A stretch of DNA of 64,000 nt from Sipunculus nudus (GCA_026874595.1 CM049318.1:7790741-7854740), one strand, 5' to 3'; counted from the stretch's first letter, positions 11,513-24,963 are shown. Notes: generated from the letters alone by a model not told the origin. Made by a program: numbers and translations.

Positions 11513-14500
11513 GAATGGTAAAAAAAATATTGATCATTATCAATGTTTTTAAGTATGTTTCAGATTATTTACGTAAAAAATAGAATATTTTAACATCCTT
11601 AACTGCATATTTGCTTGTACGTCCTTCCAGGATGCATATAAGCATGTTTATATGGGGAAACCATTGTAAAATAAGACTAACTTGGGTCTTTTTTTACGTT
11701 GAGATTTGGTCTTGTTTAGTTTGATATTCTTGATAGTATTATTTTATTTTGCATTTCCTTTTTTGGTGCTTGACATTTAATGTTATGAAAAAATAGATGC
11801 ATAATAATTATTGACATATGGTTATACTAATAAGGAATTCAGAAGATCTATAGGTAAAATGATAAGCATTAAAAAGTATTAATACTGCACAAGTTTTACA
11901 TGGAAGAGTAAATACAGTACTTAAGTTTTTAAATGCTTCAAAGCATATACTGTTCAAGGATCTTTAAAGGATCGCAACCTTATTATTAAACAGCTTTATG
12001 GTTTGATTGCAAGTTTAAATAACAGACAGAATAATAATTATAATAATAATTCAGAATAGATATATATTGATCTCAGTGTCCAGTTTTATTATGGATCAGA
12101 AAGTGTAGGAACTTGGTTTTGGGGAACACTAACCTGAAACTGTAATGTTTCAGATCTTTTTGCTAACAGTCATTAATTAAAGTTATTCAATGGTCAGAAA
12201 GTCAGCATTTTAAGTTGGATACTTAAAAAGTAGGAAACCCTACAGTTCAATTCAGGTATAATGTGCCACAAATAAACAGATCTCAAAGAGGAACATGTAA
12301 TTTTTTATTGTTCAGTGATTGTCACTAGTGCTATGTGATAGTGTTTATTATTTGATACTTATAATGCAAGTTTCATAAGATTTCATTGATTGTCAACCAT
12401 AGACGTAACATAAGTCAGTGTCATTTGGTGTAAAACATATAACACCCCAGTACAGAGTGAGTTTGTAAAGTCTGTGTAAATGATAGGAATATCATCACCA
12501 CTGAGTCGCTTTGAAGTCAGATTGGGTGCTCTTATAAATACTTCTGTCTTCTCTGTGACATTTTAGTCAGGAATTTGTTGGTACTTCACTTATCAGTTGT
12601 TTATATTTTGAAATGGGATGTGCTTAACCTGAATGGTGCATGTATGTTTGTATGTCTGTGTATGTAGCATTCTCTAAATCAAATGGAATGAAACACTACA
12701 AAATTTGCCATTAACATAAAAATCATTCAGAAGTATTCATAGGAATGTTATGCTCTAACAGAAGATGACTGAGGACTATGGTCTTCAGCCATGGGGTGGT
12801 CTGTAAGGGAACATGCCCTTTGTTGTAAGTTCCACTGCATTCATAGTAAATGTTGTGTTCAGTTACATGTATACTAGGATATTTACTAGGATGATATTTA
12901 CAATATTTAATAGAGTCTTTTAGATAGAGTGTATATACTTAAGTCAAGCACCATTCCAGAATTGTTGATATGTACAAGATGTGATAATACTGTGATGGTA
13001 AAGTAGTTAAAATGTTCTTCGGGTATAGATATATAATATACAGTAGGTATACAGTTATGGTACACTTTGATATGATCTTCCTTAAGAACCATGTTGTTAT
13101 TCCAGGAAATAGCTTAGATTTACATGTGTAGCATTTTCACCATCATTATTTTTCAGGATGTATATTATACACAGAATTAGAACTGCAGGTTTAATTTGTA
13201 ATTCAGAGGCTTGTTAAAACATATTCTGTATTTTATTATTAAAAATGCCAGGTGGCGAGTTATAATATTTCCTTTATTAATATATTTTTTTTTCAGCTCT
13301 CCTATGCTGTGCAAAATATGCTTTTCCTTCGTAGCATCTGCAGTGTTTTCCATTATCCTTTGCATCTGCACATATTTACCTTAGTTTGTAAAATATGTTA
13401 AATGTTATCACCATTTCTTCAGTATAGCCTTCACATGCTTATGGAAAAATGCTCTAGCAGGACTTACTCATCTAGGCTATACATTTCATTGTCTTAATCT
13501 TTCACATATAGATTTCACATAGCCCTATCCCCAGGCATTAACTGCTTTTGCCTGTATTGCTTTGTAATAGGTTTATTTTGTAATTTAAGGTCAGACCAGT
13601 ATATGATTTTCATATGGCTTGGCAGCAGTTCATTCTTTTAATGATATGATCCAGATTGAAACTTAGGTTACTGCAGGACTTGCATTTCGGTATATAATGT
13701 TTTTTATTCAATTAAGCAGAAAATCATAATATTGAAGATCTACATGTGTTGCTTGAATATATTGTAACAGGATCACAACATCAAGTATACCACAAATACT
13801 CATACCTGATAAAGAATTTCAATCTTTGCACTCTCGCATGAACTCATTATGATACCTTTTCCTGAAATGGAATTGTGCTGCTTCTTTGCAAAGATTTTGA
13901 ATATTTTGACTTAGCTGTTAATATATACACATAAACAAACATTTACATAAACATGATCATGAAATTATTTAAGGCTATGAATATGTACAGTTTACTTTGG
14001 CTTCACAAGAACGTTAAGCATTTGAATCATAAATACATCACCGTGTATGCACATGTCCAGAGGGATATTCAGTTAAGATGACATATAACCAAATTTGCCA
14101 GTAGTCATGAGTGTTAATATAGCTGGCATTACATCTTTAGGGTTTGCCATGGTGCTTTGTACTGTGGTCTGTTCCTCTGTGCTTTGTATAAATAAGGTCG
14201 GAAGATATTAATGAAACAGACTTGGTCAGATTTGGTTTATGTAAATATATGGTATCTTTTCATATGTATCATTATTGCAGTTATGCCAGTAGATCTGTGA
14301 TGTAAACATAACTTTGCAGAATGTTTTATCTTATAAGTGCTCAAAGAATGATTAAAAAGTGCTTTCAAAGGTAGTTAAATTAAAAGGGCACACAAGTTTG
14401 TGTATTAAGACTTGATTATGTGAACTCTTAGTGTGGCCAAACAAAATTATATTGTGTTTAATTACTGTACGTTTGATGGTTTGTCAGAGCACAAACACTT

Positions 14501-15384
14501 AACTTTGCCATGTATGTACTTCATCCAAACACGTCATGTATCAAAATTATATTTATAAATCAGTTATCCTATTAAAAAATTGTATAATGCTTTGTGTATG
14601 ATTATTTTTGACATCAATAAATGTGTTTCAAAATGTGTCAGAATTGCTTGTATTGTGAGCATGGGGAGAGAAAGCAGTTTTTCTGTCTTTTATATAATTA
14701 TGTTCATATTGTTCATGGTTCAAGATATTTCTTTACACCTGGTGCCTAGTTATATTTTGACATATCCAACTGCAGCTTATGATCTTTGGACTTAAGAATT
14801 TCAAGCATGAAATGAGGGGAAAAATTTGAAACATAAAAAGCACAGGATCAACCTAGAGCAATGAGACTGAGTGTTCTTCAGTAATTTTTGCAGAGAAACA
14901 TGTACAAACACAGAAAATTGACATAGATAACAGTTACACTAAAAAAAAAAAAAAACTCCCAGAAACAAAGTGCCAGCTCCTAAGAATATATAAACTATTT
15001 TTAGTTTGGTGTTTTAGTTCTTTGTCAAGAAGAAAGTATAAAAAGAGGTTTCTCTGAACAAATGTTCATTAGAAATAGCAGATCATTAATTTGTATATCC
15101 CATTTCCGTCTTCACTTTTGACCGTTGACAATTTCACTTGTGTGGTTTTGACCTCTGCTTTAACACAAACCTGATGAGTTGATGGGATATTGATGGGTTG
15201 TGACAGAGTGATATCATCTGAATATCCTACATTCTATCCACTGTGATATTAAAGCCACTTGATGTCACAATTTATTGTATGAATTTAAACCTAGAAGAGA
15301 TAGGAAAGTTATCTCAGTCATGGTTTGGTTCAGGACATTAAAAAAATGCTGCATATAATAAAAAAAACAAAGCGACATACATAC
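11513..15384. other. intronic AT-rich sequence, no gene seen
   Basis: Low-GC sequence with scattered AT-rich simple stretches (for example near 12030) and a poly-A run at 14941-14955. Open frames here are short and AT-driven. I see nothing else. Confidence 0.5.
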
Positions 15385-15502
15385 CACAAGGCCACTCCAT
15401 AAATCATCATCACTGGCTCCCCCCCTGGCTGCCCTGCTCCTACTAGATGCTTGTTTCTGAATGATGTACGTTTCTTTAGCTGTGCTGAGCTGTCTGCAGT
15501 GG
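15385..15502 (-). CDS. exon-like island, possible alternative 3' exon of the nested gene
   Basis: On the minus strand a good acceptor (GCACCTTGTTCAG) and donor (TTGTG|GTATGT) flank 118 nt of GC-richer sequence, unlike its surroundings. Two frames are open. One ends SRAARGGASDDDLWSGLV, enters in phase 2 and leaves in phase 0; it could be joined from the exon ending at 38512 (phase 2) and then to the EVDMEET mini-exon at 11390. The other contains NKHLVGAGQPGGEPVMMIYG. It lies beyond the polyadenylation signal of the main nested transcript, so it would need an alternative 3' end or another gene. Strand and frame are uncertain. Confidence 0.33.
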
Positions 15503-15873
15503 CTGAACAAGGTGCACTAACAAAACATAACAAATGTTCATTTAACTTGTTACATAAAGACAAACATTACTTATTCCTTCTTTATCCGTGTGTAGTAAGT
15601 CCAGCAATTATCATTGACTTAATGAATTTTTAATGACAACTGGTTGGCCATATGAGCAGGAATCTGTATGATTTTGTCACTAATTGAATTTATCAAAATT
15701 CATAGAATATTGTGATGTTTCTTTTCTTTTGGTTTTCATTTGGTCAGGAAGAACATTTAAAAGTGTAAAAGAGAGAACATTTTCATTTATCTTTGACTTT
15801 ATTTAAAGTTCTATAAATCTCAGTCTTTTTATATCAAAATAGAGCATCATTTCTTTTGCATTTCTTGTGATTA

Positions 15874-15883
15874 TTTATTTATT
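15874..15883 (-). terminator. polyadenylation signals for the nested minus-strand gene
   Basis: Overlapping AATAAA hexamers on the minus strand (TTTATTTATT on plus), about 190 bp downstream of the TGA at 16065-16067, a normal 3' UTR distance. Confidence 0.45.
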
Positions 15884-16064
15884 TAGCATTTTCCTCTTCC
15901 TCAAATGTCACACCCAAACTGCAATGGACAACCTTTTTCTGTTTAAAATTATGTACCATGGCACACTTATCAAATAAAGAATATCTTGAAATGACTATGT
16001 ATTCTTGGAATGAGCAAGGCCCATTCTGAGACTGAGATGCTGATTCTTGTTAAGGCAGCTTCCT

Positions 16065-16193
16065 TCAGTTTCCAGTGTCCTCCACTGCTGCATGGTTAAG
16101 GTACCGGTAGACTTCAGCATGTAGTCTGACCAGCTGTCCACAGATGTCTATGCATGTCATGGTTAAGTCTGGATTCTGCAGCTCGATCTTTTC
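16065..16193 (-). CDS. terminal exon of nested antisense gene
   Basis: On the minus strand, AAAAATAGCAG precedes GAAAAGATC..., a phase-0 exon of 42 codons and TGA. It encodes an amphipathic helical segment including ICGQLVRLHAEVYRYL and ends ...AAVEDTGN. The plus-strand frames over the same bases are broken by stops, so the minus strand is the coding one. The preceding exon (16405-16459) leaves in phase 0 after a 211 bp intron with a strong GTAAGT donor. I do not recognise the family; the C-terminal helix suggests a soluble helical-repeat or complex-subunit protein. Confidence 0.62.
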   Translation of the reverse strand, partial: EKIELQNPDLTMTCIDICGQLVRLHAEVYRYLNHAAVEDTGN

Positions 16194-16404
16194 CTGCTAT
16201 TTTTCAAAAGTTTAAACATTTTCTGATACCAGCGTTATTTCCAGGTATGTTCTCAAGATGCATGTCATCAGAATAAAAGTGTCAATTTGAACAGAACAGT
16301 ATCATGATATTATTCTGTACATGCCATCATAAGCAACCATATCTGGCATCCTTGAGTATGGTTAACCAGAATGAGTAATTGTTTCACAGGATATTGATAC
16401 TTAC

Positions 16405-16459
16405 CAAAGCTGATAATTTAAAAGTCCTTGACCATTGATATAGTTCAGTCCAGGTAAAA
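16405..16459 (-). CDS. penultimate exon of nested antisense gene
   Basis: A 55 nt minus-strand exon with acceptor TATTGCCTAG and donor GCTTTG|GTAAGT. It enters in phase 2 and leaves in phase 0, reading FTWTELYQWSRTFKLSAL. The phase matches both neighbours: the 38512 exon ends with two bases (GG) that complete GGT with the first T here, and the 16193 exon begins in phase 0. The acceptor has a weak pyrimidine tract. An unseen exon in the 22 kb intron upstream is possible. Confidence 0.5.
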
Positions 16460-18599
16460 CTAGGCAATATTTACTTATCCCTGTTATATTTGTCCCACCT
16501 TTTTCGGTTTGTTGAAGCATTTTGGTTTGTGTTATATTGTATTTCTGTGAAATATTCTGTAGATTTCTTTTTATGTTGATGTAGCTGAAATACCCAGTAA
16601 TATAAATAAAAAAGAACACCACCACTTGGAATCGGGCAGTTTTTCGACAAAAAAGACCAAGATATATGTGCAGTTTCCAGTGCTTTACACCTAGGTTTAG
16701 AAGTACGTAATTTAATAGAAATATTTAACGGTAAAACTTGAATGCTACAAAGGATTTAATGGATTCCATATACAGCAAATATCTCTTCCCTCACATAGCT
16801 TAAAGTTTATGATGGTGCAGAGATCTATAATGTTTGTGGTTCAGTATAACTACAGGAAAGAAGAACATGGTACATTGTTTATAAATATTCTTAAGGTACA
16901 TCAGTAATGATTAGGTACATCGTTAATATTCGCAAGGTACATAACTTCCTGTTGGTCCAGCCCTCACCTGTCACAGAGAGACCTTATCAGAGACCTACAC
17001 AGTTCTTCATACACCAACAAAAATAACAAACCATCTTATATCATCAGAGACATAATCATATTTTTAAAATAACCAACAATTACCATCAGTCTACAAAGAC
17101 ATCAATAAAAATACTAATTTTCTGCTTTGGTTGGGTTTAGGTTTCTCTTTACAGCAACATAACCCAAGTCTGCAAGCTGAATCATGTCCACTGTAATCTG
17201 TTAATGGTGTGATAAACCTTGTAACAGCAAACTGAGGTTTTGGCTCTGATGACTGTGGTGGTATTAGGGTGACGATGTAATTTTACTGTACTTGACTTTC
17301 AAGCTTCATGACAATATCATTGATAACACATGGTGGAATGTGTGTGTGTGTGTGTGTCTGTGTGTGATATTGCTCAGTGGAACCTGTCAAGATTATTTCT
17401 GGTGTTTTAGATGTGGGTATACGTATTGTCCATTGGGGGCACAGGGGGGAATTAACTGATAATGATATTTGTATCATTACTTAATAAATTTTTTTTACAT
17501 AACATATTAAGAATATTTAAATTTTATTTATAAATTCAGGAGGTCAGTTTATGAATAAGGATCATACTTTCAGTAGACTTGTCTGTGGAACCATTACTGT
17601 TATTATGTGTAACTTAATATCATACAGACTTTTCATAATATTAACACTCTTTTGATAACAATGGTGTATGGTATAGAGGATCACCATTCTTTAACACAGA
17701 CAGTAAGGTAACTTGTCTATAATACAAGCTTGAGACTTGGGTGTGTTTCCTACTGTGACATCCCTTACTGTTTGTGTATATATATGTGTACCAGCTTGTA
17801 CTGACAGTTAATGCCCTGTTGTAGTGTTGCAGGTTTTGTCAGTATGTTACCCCAGGAAAGCGAGAGAAGGTACGGTAACATTACAAAGTAACAGGGGGCG
17901 GGGTAGATGTGAGGAGTTCCCTAGCACCTTAATCTTTTCCCTTTCACGGTGGAGAGGTGGCACTTAAAGAAATCTAGTTCCAAGTGTTTGTGGAGTCTTA
18001 CTTTCACAGGAGTTCAAGTTTGCATTGTTAATATCTTTGGTGTTAAAAGTCCACTACACTGAACTTATTAATTATTCACATATGTTTGAAGCACTGCAGT
18101 ATTTAACTGTTCTCTTTCCTGATCTCATATTTATATGGGTACTGGTAAGCCACAGAACACTGGTGTGGATGTGTGGTTTTGTTTTCAATAAGATGAATAA
18201 GGCGATTGATATATAGATATTAGTTAAGTGCTGTTAAACTTACAGCAGTATACTTTATAAATAAAAGTAAAGTTCCTCTTTTTAAGTTTAGAGCTATGTG
18301 TAAAGGCTCAGCCACATCCAATGCTGCCATGTGCTGTGATATAAGCTGAGCACCTGAAGGTGCATTTATGACAACCTTTGCCAAATGGTCAGCTGGTCAT
18401 GTGGCAATGCAAAGCAAAACAGAAGAGTCATGCTTGTTCTGCTTTGCAGTGAGGCAAAATTAACGACAGTCATTTCCACAAATTTTGGAACCATTGCAGC
18501 AATGCTGCACAGCACTAGAGAGAGCCTGATGCAGTGCAACCCACTGTGTTCAGTACGTCTGTACTGTAACATGGTTTCATGTTCCAGAAATATATTTCA
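16460..18599. other. intronic sequence, a TG microsatellite and a GC-richer stretch
   Basis: Holds a (TG)n run at 17341-17357 and a GC-richer block at about 18300-18570 open on both strands (63-76 codons) without clean splice signals; it abuts the ~320 bp repeat and may be part of a decayed element. Nothing else supported. Confidence 0.4.
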
Positions 18600-19318
18600 A
18601 AAGAGAGACTTCTAGCTATATTTTGGGCTGTAGTCAGAAATCCTGTGTGGAAAATCTGTTTCAGGATCCAGTTAGTATTATTTTAGTATTTATGCCTTCA
18701 TAATTCAAGTAAAAACTAGATATTTGCATTCAGAGAACGCTGCAAGACCTCTGCCAAGGTAGCTCATTACCCCCATTTGGCATTGTCAGAAATGCAGCAT
18801 TTTTCCTTTAAAAAAATTCCTGGATCCACATTGTGTTCCAGATCACCCCAAAAAATTAATCAGTAGTTCCTTGTATTATTGCCGAGCTATCCTGAAAATT
18901 TGATAAAAAATCATTCAACAGAGTGACTTCTAGCTATAATTTGGGCTGAAGCCAGAAACACTGCTTGAAAAATCTGTTTCAGGATCTAGTTAGTATTATT
19001 TTAGTATTTATGCCTTCATAATTCAAGTAAAAACTAGAAATTTGCACTCAGAAAATGCAGCTGGACCCCCGCCAAGACAGCTCATTACCCCTATTTGGCT
19101 TTGTCAGAAATGCAGCATTTTCCCTTTAAAAATTCCTGAATTCAGATGGTGATCCAAATCACCCCAAAAATTTTAATCAGTTGTTCCTTGTATCATTGCC
19201 AAGCTATCCTGAAAATTTCATCAAAATCTGTTAATAACATGTGATGTTGCTAACAGACATGCCAACAAACAAACCAGCACCAGCAAAAACATAACCCCAG
19301 CTTGGTGGAGGTGATAAA
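18600..19318. repeat. two-copy ~320 bp tandem duplication of a dispersed repeat
   Basis: The sequence starting GAGAGACTTCTAGCTATA near 18603 recurs near 18922 (GAGTGACTTCTAGCTATA) and both copies then run in parallel for about 300 bp. The second copy ends with CAACAAACAAACCAGC and CTTGGTGGAGGTGATAAA, which resembles a repeat tail common in aquatic animals ending in a ...TTGGCGGAGGT... block. Non-coding. Confidence 0.8.
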
Positions 19319-20610
19319 GTTATTGGACCTGGCTGATGGTGATTCTCTGTTCCTTCTATGCATACTCACCTGTAGTTATTATTTGATACCTTAGGTTGCA
19401 TCTCCTGTGGTTTAATGCACTCCCTGGATATAGAACAGGTTATTTATATAAATAAAAAAATTGTTGTAAATGGAAATTTATAACTTATTAGATACTCTAT
19501 TTTGTGTATAATAGGCTCTAGCTTTCCTGTAAATTTCTTCACCATCTGACATTGATGTTAGTGTAGATCTCATCTGTTCACAATTCCTTTCTCAACAATT
19601 GTTCGTTCTCTGTCTTTTCACCATGTAACATTAAGATGTTGCAATGTGAAGCCTTAATAAATCAAATGAATTTTGTAATAGCTATTACACTGCAACTTGT
19701 TGAAAACAATATGGGGTAAGAAACAAAACCATTCCATAAACCCCATTAGACAAAACACTTTTGAAAAAACAAGGAATTTTTTATCATCATTATAGTTTGG
19801 CAATGTCCATTCATACCAAGATAAGGAAAGTTAATGGTTGGAAAGAAGCATTTTTACAATCTATATTGCTGTTTTAATGTATTTTGTCCTTATTTATTGT
19901 TTTCCTACAGTTCAGGAAAAACATATTTACCATTTATGTACATACATTCAAACATTTCTTAAAGCTTTTGTTGATATTATTACTAAGGTTTTCTGTCGTA
20001 TCTGAAAGAATTTTATGGTTTAAATGTGTTTCATTAACCAATTGCTAATGTTGCTGGTGCTTAAGGGATTTTCAGTGTTTTTATAAATTTAGATAATCCT
20101 TAATAATAAACACTAATGAAACAGTTATACAATAAATATATTGTCTTGGTGATGGTCCGTTCGTTCTGCTCATAATTAAAAATTTCATGAGTATAACATC
20201 AAATGGACTGCTCTCATTAAAAAAGTACTGTTCATGTTTAAGTTTGTTTTGGTGACATGCAATTACCTTAATGATAATTTGGTACAGTGTTTGAACTGGC
20301 ACAAACCATTGTTTTGTAAGTCAGCCTGTCCTTCCATCCATTAACATGCAATAACTAGGTGTAGCTGCAATAACTTAACAGGAGTTCCATGGATTTTCAT
20401 GAAACTCATTGTGAACCTTTGCCAGTGATATGACTCATCAGAGTTTTATTCTGTGCAAAATCTGGCCATATTGAATGAGATAAAATATCATCAGACTTTG
20501 ATATTTTAGAAAGGTCATATTAGAAAGGCAATATTAGAAACACATGCTGCATTATCAAATACCTTCATCATAACCTGCTGCCATTGCAATTACAGTGTGT
20601 GGGGACCTGC
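19319..20610. other. intronic AT-rich sequence, nothing recognised
   Basis: No open frame with coding character, no repeat family and no RNA gene seen between the ~320 bp duplication and the 40 bp satellite. Confidence 0.5.
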
Positions 20611-21722
20611 CAACAGTCACATTGTGTGTCATGCTTGGTTTATTACCTACAGCCAGTCACATTGTGTGTCATGCTTGGTTTATTACCTACAGCCAGTCAC
20701 ATTGTGTTTCATGCTGGGTGTATTACCTACAGCCAGTCACATTGTGTGTCATGCTGGGTGTATTACCTACAGCCAGTCACATTGTGTGCCATGCTCAGTG
20801 TATTACCTACAGCCAGTCACATTGTGTGCCATGCTCAGTGTATTACCTACAGCCAGTCACATTGTGTGGCATGCTGGGTGTATTACCTACTGTCAGTGAC
20901 ATTGTGTGTCATGCTCAGTGTATTACCTACAGCCAGTCACATTGTGTGTCATGCTGGGTGTATTACCTACAGCCAGTCACATTGTGTGTCATGCTGGGTG
21001 TATTACCTACAGCCAGTCACATTGTGTGTCATGCTGGGTGTATTACCTACAGCCAGTCACATTGTGTGTCATGCTGGGTGTATTACCTACAGCCAGTCAC
21101 ATTGTGTGTCATGCTGGGTGTATTACCTACAGCCAGTCACATTGTGTGTCATGCTGGGTGTATTACCTACAGCCAGTCACATTGTGTGTCATGCTGGGTG
21201 TATTACCTACAGCCAGTCACAGTGTGTATCATGCTGGGTGTATTACCTACAACCAGTCATACTGTGTGTCATGCTCAGTGTATTACCTACAGCCAGTCAC
21301 ATTGTGTGTCATGATGGGTGTATTACCTACAGCCAGTCACATTGTGTGCCATGCTGGGTGTATTACCTACAGCAAGTCACATTGTGTGCCATGCTCAGTG
21401 TATTACCTACAGCCAGTCACATTGTGTGCCATGCTGAGTGTATTACCTACAGCCACTCACATTGTGTGACATGCTGGGTCTGCATTTACCTACAGCCAGT
21501 CACATTGTGTGCCATGCTCAATGTATTACCTACAGCCAGTCACATTGTGTGCCATGCTGGGTCTGTTACCTACAGCCAGTCACATTGTGTGCCATGCTCA
21601 ATGTATTACCTACAGCCAGTCACATTGTGTGCCATGCTGGGTCTGTTACCTACAGCCAGTGACATTGTGTGCTATGCTCGATGTATTACCTACAGCCAGT
21701 CAGATTGTGTGCCATGCTGGGT
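20611..21722. repeat. 40 bp satellite, about 28 copies
   Basis: A 40 bp unit made of TATTACCTACAGCCAGTCAC followed by ATTGTGTGTCATGCTGGGTG repeats almost without gaps. Variants replace the last block with ATGCTCAGTG and TGTGTC with TGTGCC. A 2 bp insertion occurs near 21481, after which the array alternates two monomer types (ATGCTCAATG and ATGCTGGGTC), an 80 bp higher-order unit. Because 40 is not a multiple of 3 and the unit lacks stops, all three plus frames are open for long stretches; these are not genes. Confidence 0.95.
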
Positions 21723-24122
21723 GCAATGCTTTTTTCTCACTGCTTGAAGAGACAGCTAAACTGATGTCCACCCTGATCAATCAAGAGTCAGCTTACCTAC
21801 CATTTCAACTGCATGATAAAAACCCAGTCAGGTTATCTGTTAACAACATCAGCAGCCTTTCAGATTTTAAGCTGATCCAGAAGTTTTTCCCATTTTGTGG
21901 CTATACTGACTGCTTCGTCTTAACTGTGGCCTGGGTTTTGCAATAGATTTGCTTAGTCCTATTTTGTTTTTAAATGTGGAATACATAAATCTATAGGATC
22001 ATAAGGGTACTGAGTGTTATATAAAAAATTTGCATCAGTTCACAGAATTTCTTTCAGTCCATCCTGTCCAATTGTTCTAGCTTCAGTACATAATATAAGG
22101 CAATAACAGACCAAGTATCAGTCATTTGTTTTGTGAAAGAGTCAAAGTTTCCAGAATAGCATTAAGGGAAAAGACCCAGTGTATGCATGAAATACATTCT
22201 GTAAGAAAGTAAAATTATGTTGTCGAAAGTGTTTGTTGAAATACTCATTGGAAATAAAAAAACAGTGAATGAATATGATTTATAAAATGAATATTCTATT
22301 TATTTATATTCATTGGAGTATGTTAAAATAAGCAAACTTGCTTCAGTTGTAATGGTGGCAAATCATTCCAAAATGGCAGCTATTTAACATCCCCAGACCA
22401 CATAAATCATTGATTTGAATTTTAATCTGTAAGTCTTGTATTATTAACCAGTTAATCAACAAGGAAAACAACTTTTCTTATTCATTATTAAAATAGACAC
22501 AACACCCAGGGACCAATCATGAAATTCCTATGCTGTCATGTGTTATCTTTATTTTGTATTGGTATCACTCCTTAAAAATTAATTAGCATTATGCTAGTGT
22601 ATCATTAATGACTGTATATATATTTTAAAAAGATATATAAGAAAGAGAAAAAAATAATAAAAAATCCAGAATGACACAAAGTCATTAGGTAGAGATCATT
22701 ACAGGAATTAGATGATAACCTGTGGCTGTGAGTAACCAGTTTGGTCACTAAGTGCCACAGCAAATGACCAGGTCATATTAATAATGTGGCAGCGAGTGAC
22801 AACAATACCACAGAATGCCTGCCTGTTGCCAAAAGATGCTCATAGTGCTTTAATGTTGCAATAAAACTTCACTTTTTGGAGATTTTGTGCTTACTCAGCT
22901 TAATTGCTTTGACAGACTAAAATCATGATGAAGTAATTTAAGTAATATTAATTGACCTGTATAAATAAGTTTTGTATAAATAATTGCTTTGCGCTGATGT
23001 TACAATCATTCCCATGCTACCTGTCTGAAGCATTGTTCTTACAGAGAGAGCGATTTTATGATTTATTAAAATAAAAGTGTCAGTTGAAAAGAGAAAGGGA
23101 CAAATAGTGACAAACATGCAGACAGAATGACAAACTTTAATACTACTGAGACAGTTCAGTACTCAATGGTACTCCTTTGAACAAATTAAACTTTGTGGAT
23201 CTTCATTTTCCCCTGTCACATTGATGTAAATTTAGTTCATGCACACATTACATTTAATAAAGTTATTTTTAGTTCTGATCAGCTCAGCTGATAAAAAGAA
23301 AAGAAAAATAGAAAACAATTGTGATGACGAAACAATGATGCAGGAAGCATTTTAGTATAGGACTGTCACTTTTGCCCTGTAGTGATATTTACTGCTACTA
23401 GGTGAAGCAGATCTGCTGTAAAATTGTTGTCATGCTTCCATCACTTTGCTTGCCTTGGGAGTATTCATGAGCCTTGTATATTTCATCCTCTGACTAATTT
23501 GTTTGTGGTGTGGCTTGCAATAACAAATAGTTCAGTTTGTTTGTGTGCCTACTAAACAAATCAATACCTGTGATAGTGCTTTTGTTTTGCAGCCGTTATT
23601 CATTCTGTATGATCCATTATTCAAAGGTTCTAAATATTCCTGAATATTAGTTCCAAGTGACCTTACCTTGGGTAGATTCTGAAGTTTCCCATTATGTTGT
23701 AAATTGTTTTGTTTATTATTAATAATTATGATTTTACAATATGGATTTTCAAAGATTAACTACCTTATTAAATTAATTATTAAAATGGATTTTTTTTTAT
23801 CTGCACAGCTAGTGATTGTCAAAATAGCATATAGGTTTATGTATATTAGGGAAGAGAACCACAGATTTACTTGGAAGGGAAACTGAACATTCAATATAAC
23901 TCGTCTGTTTATAATTTGAAAAATTTTTCTATTTTTGGAATCAGAGAAGATGGGAGAAAAAAGTACTCTTTATCATTTTACTTAACCATTCCAAACAGGA
24001 TGTAATAAATAAGTAATTATGCCTAATTTGCCAGTCAATACCTACAGTATTAGGTAACTGATCCACAGGCACAGGTGTTATAAAAGTTAAACAATGGCGC
24101 ATGTGCATGTTATTGTTTCCAG
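21723..24122. other. intronic AT-rich sequence, nothing recognised
   Basis: After the satellite there is ordinary low-GC sequence. The short open frame at 23704-23886 is AT-driven. No repeats, tRNA or splice-flanked islands seen. Confidence 0.5.
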
Positions 24123-24212
24123 ATGGTACGTTTCCTTCGCATGTGTATGCACGGCGTCGTCATCGCAGGCTCTGTGTGGTATGCAACCAGTCGCAAAGAC
24201 CCACTACAGTGA
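24123..24212. other. CpG-containing coding-like island, strand ambiguous
   Basis: On the plus strand TTATTGTTTCCAG is followed in phase 0 by 29 codons and TGA (including HGVVIAGSVWYATSRKDPLQ), compatible with the phase-0 donor at 7725. On the minus strand, after a CACTGTAG acceptor near 24211, an equally open frame contains CDDDAVHTHAKETYHLETI and CTC near its end. Both cannot be real, and neither may be. Base composition differs sharply from the surroundings (several CG dinucleotides). Confidence 0.22.
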
Positions 24213-24225
24213 CCAGCATCAGTCT

Positions 24226-24665
24226 GCTTCAGCATACGTGTTTATTCATCAGGAATGTAATTAATATTCCTGCATATTCATATCCTTATTGAAACCTTAT
24301 GGATTGATATGATAAATGGTTGTGTACCTGTTGGTGAAGGACCAATAAAAGTGAATCTCAGTTTTAATAAAAAATATTCAATCAGCATACATGTTTATTC
24401 ATTAGGACTTTATGCATATTCATAGTGAATCATACTCTCATTAAAACCTTACAGATTGATATAATAATTTGTTGTGTACCAGTAGGTGAAGGACCAATAA
24501 AAGTGAATCTCAGTTTTAATAAAAAAACATTCAATCTGCATACATGTTTATTCATTAGGACTTTATGCACATTCATACCCTAATTAGAATCTTAATGGTA
24601 GATATGATAATTTTTTGTGTACCAGTTGATGAGGGACCAATAAAATTTAATCTCAGTTTCACAAA
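24226..24665. repeat. three tandem copies of a ~154 bp unit
   Basis: CATACRTGTTTATTCAT recurs near 24232, 24386 and 24539, and GGACCAATAAAA recurs near 24338, 24491 and 24636. The unit also contains a TTGTGTACC block. Decay is greatest in the first and third copies. Confidence 0.8.
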
Positions 24666-24963
24666 ACAAAAACATATACACTCCTGGCACCTTTGTTAGA
24701 TGACGTCAAAATATATCATGACAGTTGTCTGCTTGAGATAATAGTTACACCCAAACATCTTTAAATCTCTGTGTTATTTAGTTTCACAAAAATTTATTCA
24801 TATTTTTTATCTTTTGTTTAATGAAATTTCATGTTGGAACTTGTTTGGCTTTTGAGGCAATACCTGGTGATACTCCTGAGAGGAAAACTACATTGGTTTT
24901 ACCATTTATCTTCAGTGCTGAAGTATCAAAGTCCTTACATGATTTATTAACACTTCTGAACAT

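Noticed and set aside
20584-21747. 387-codon open frame and overlapping 100-239 codon frames
   Set aside because: All three frames are open only because the 40 bp unit lacks stops; the peptide is the translated satellite.
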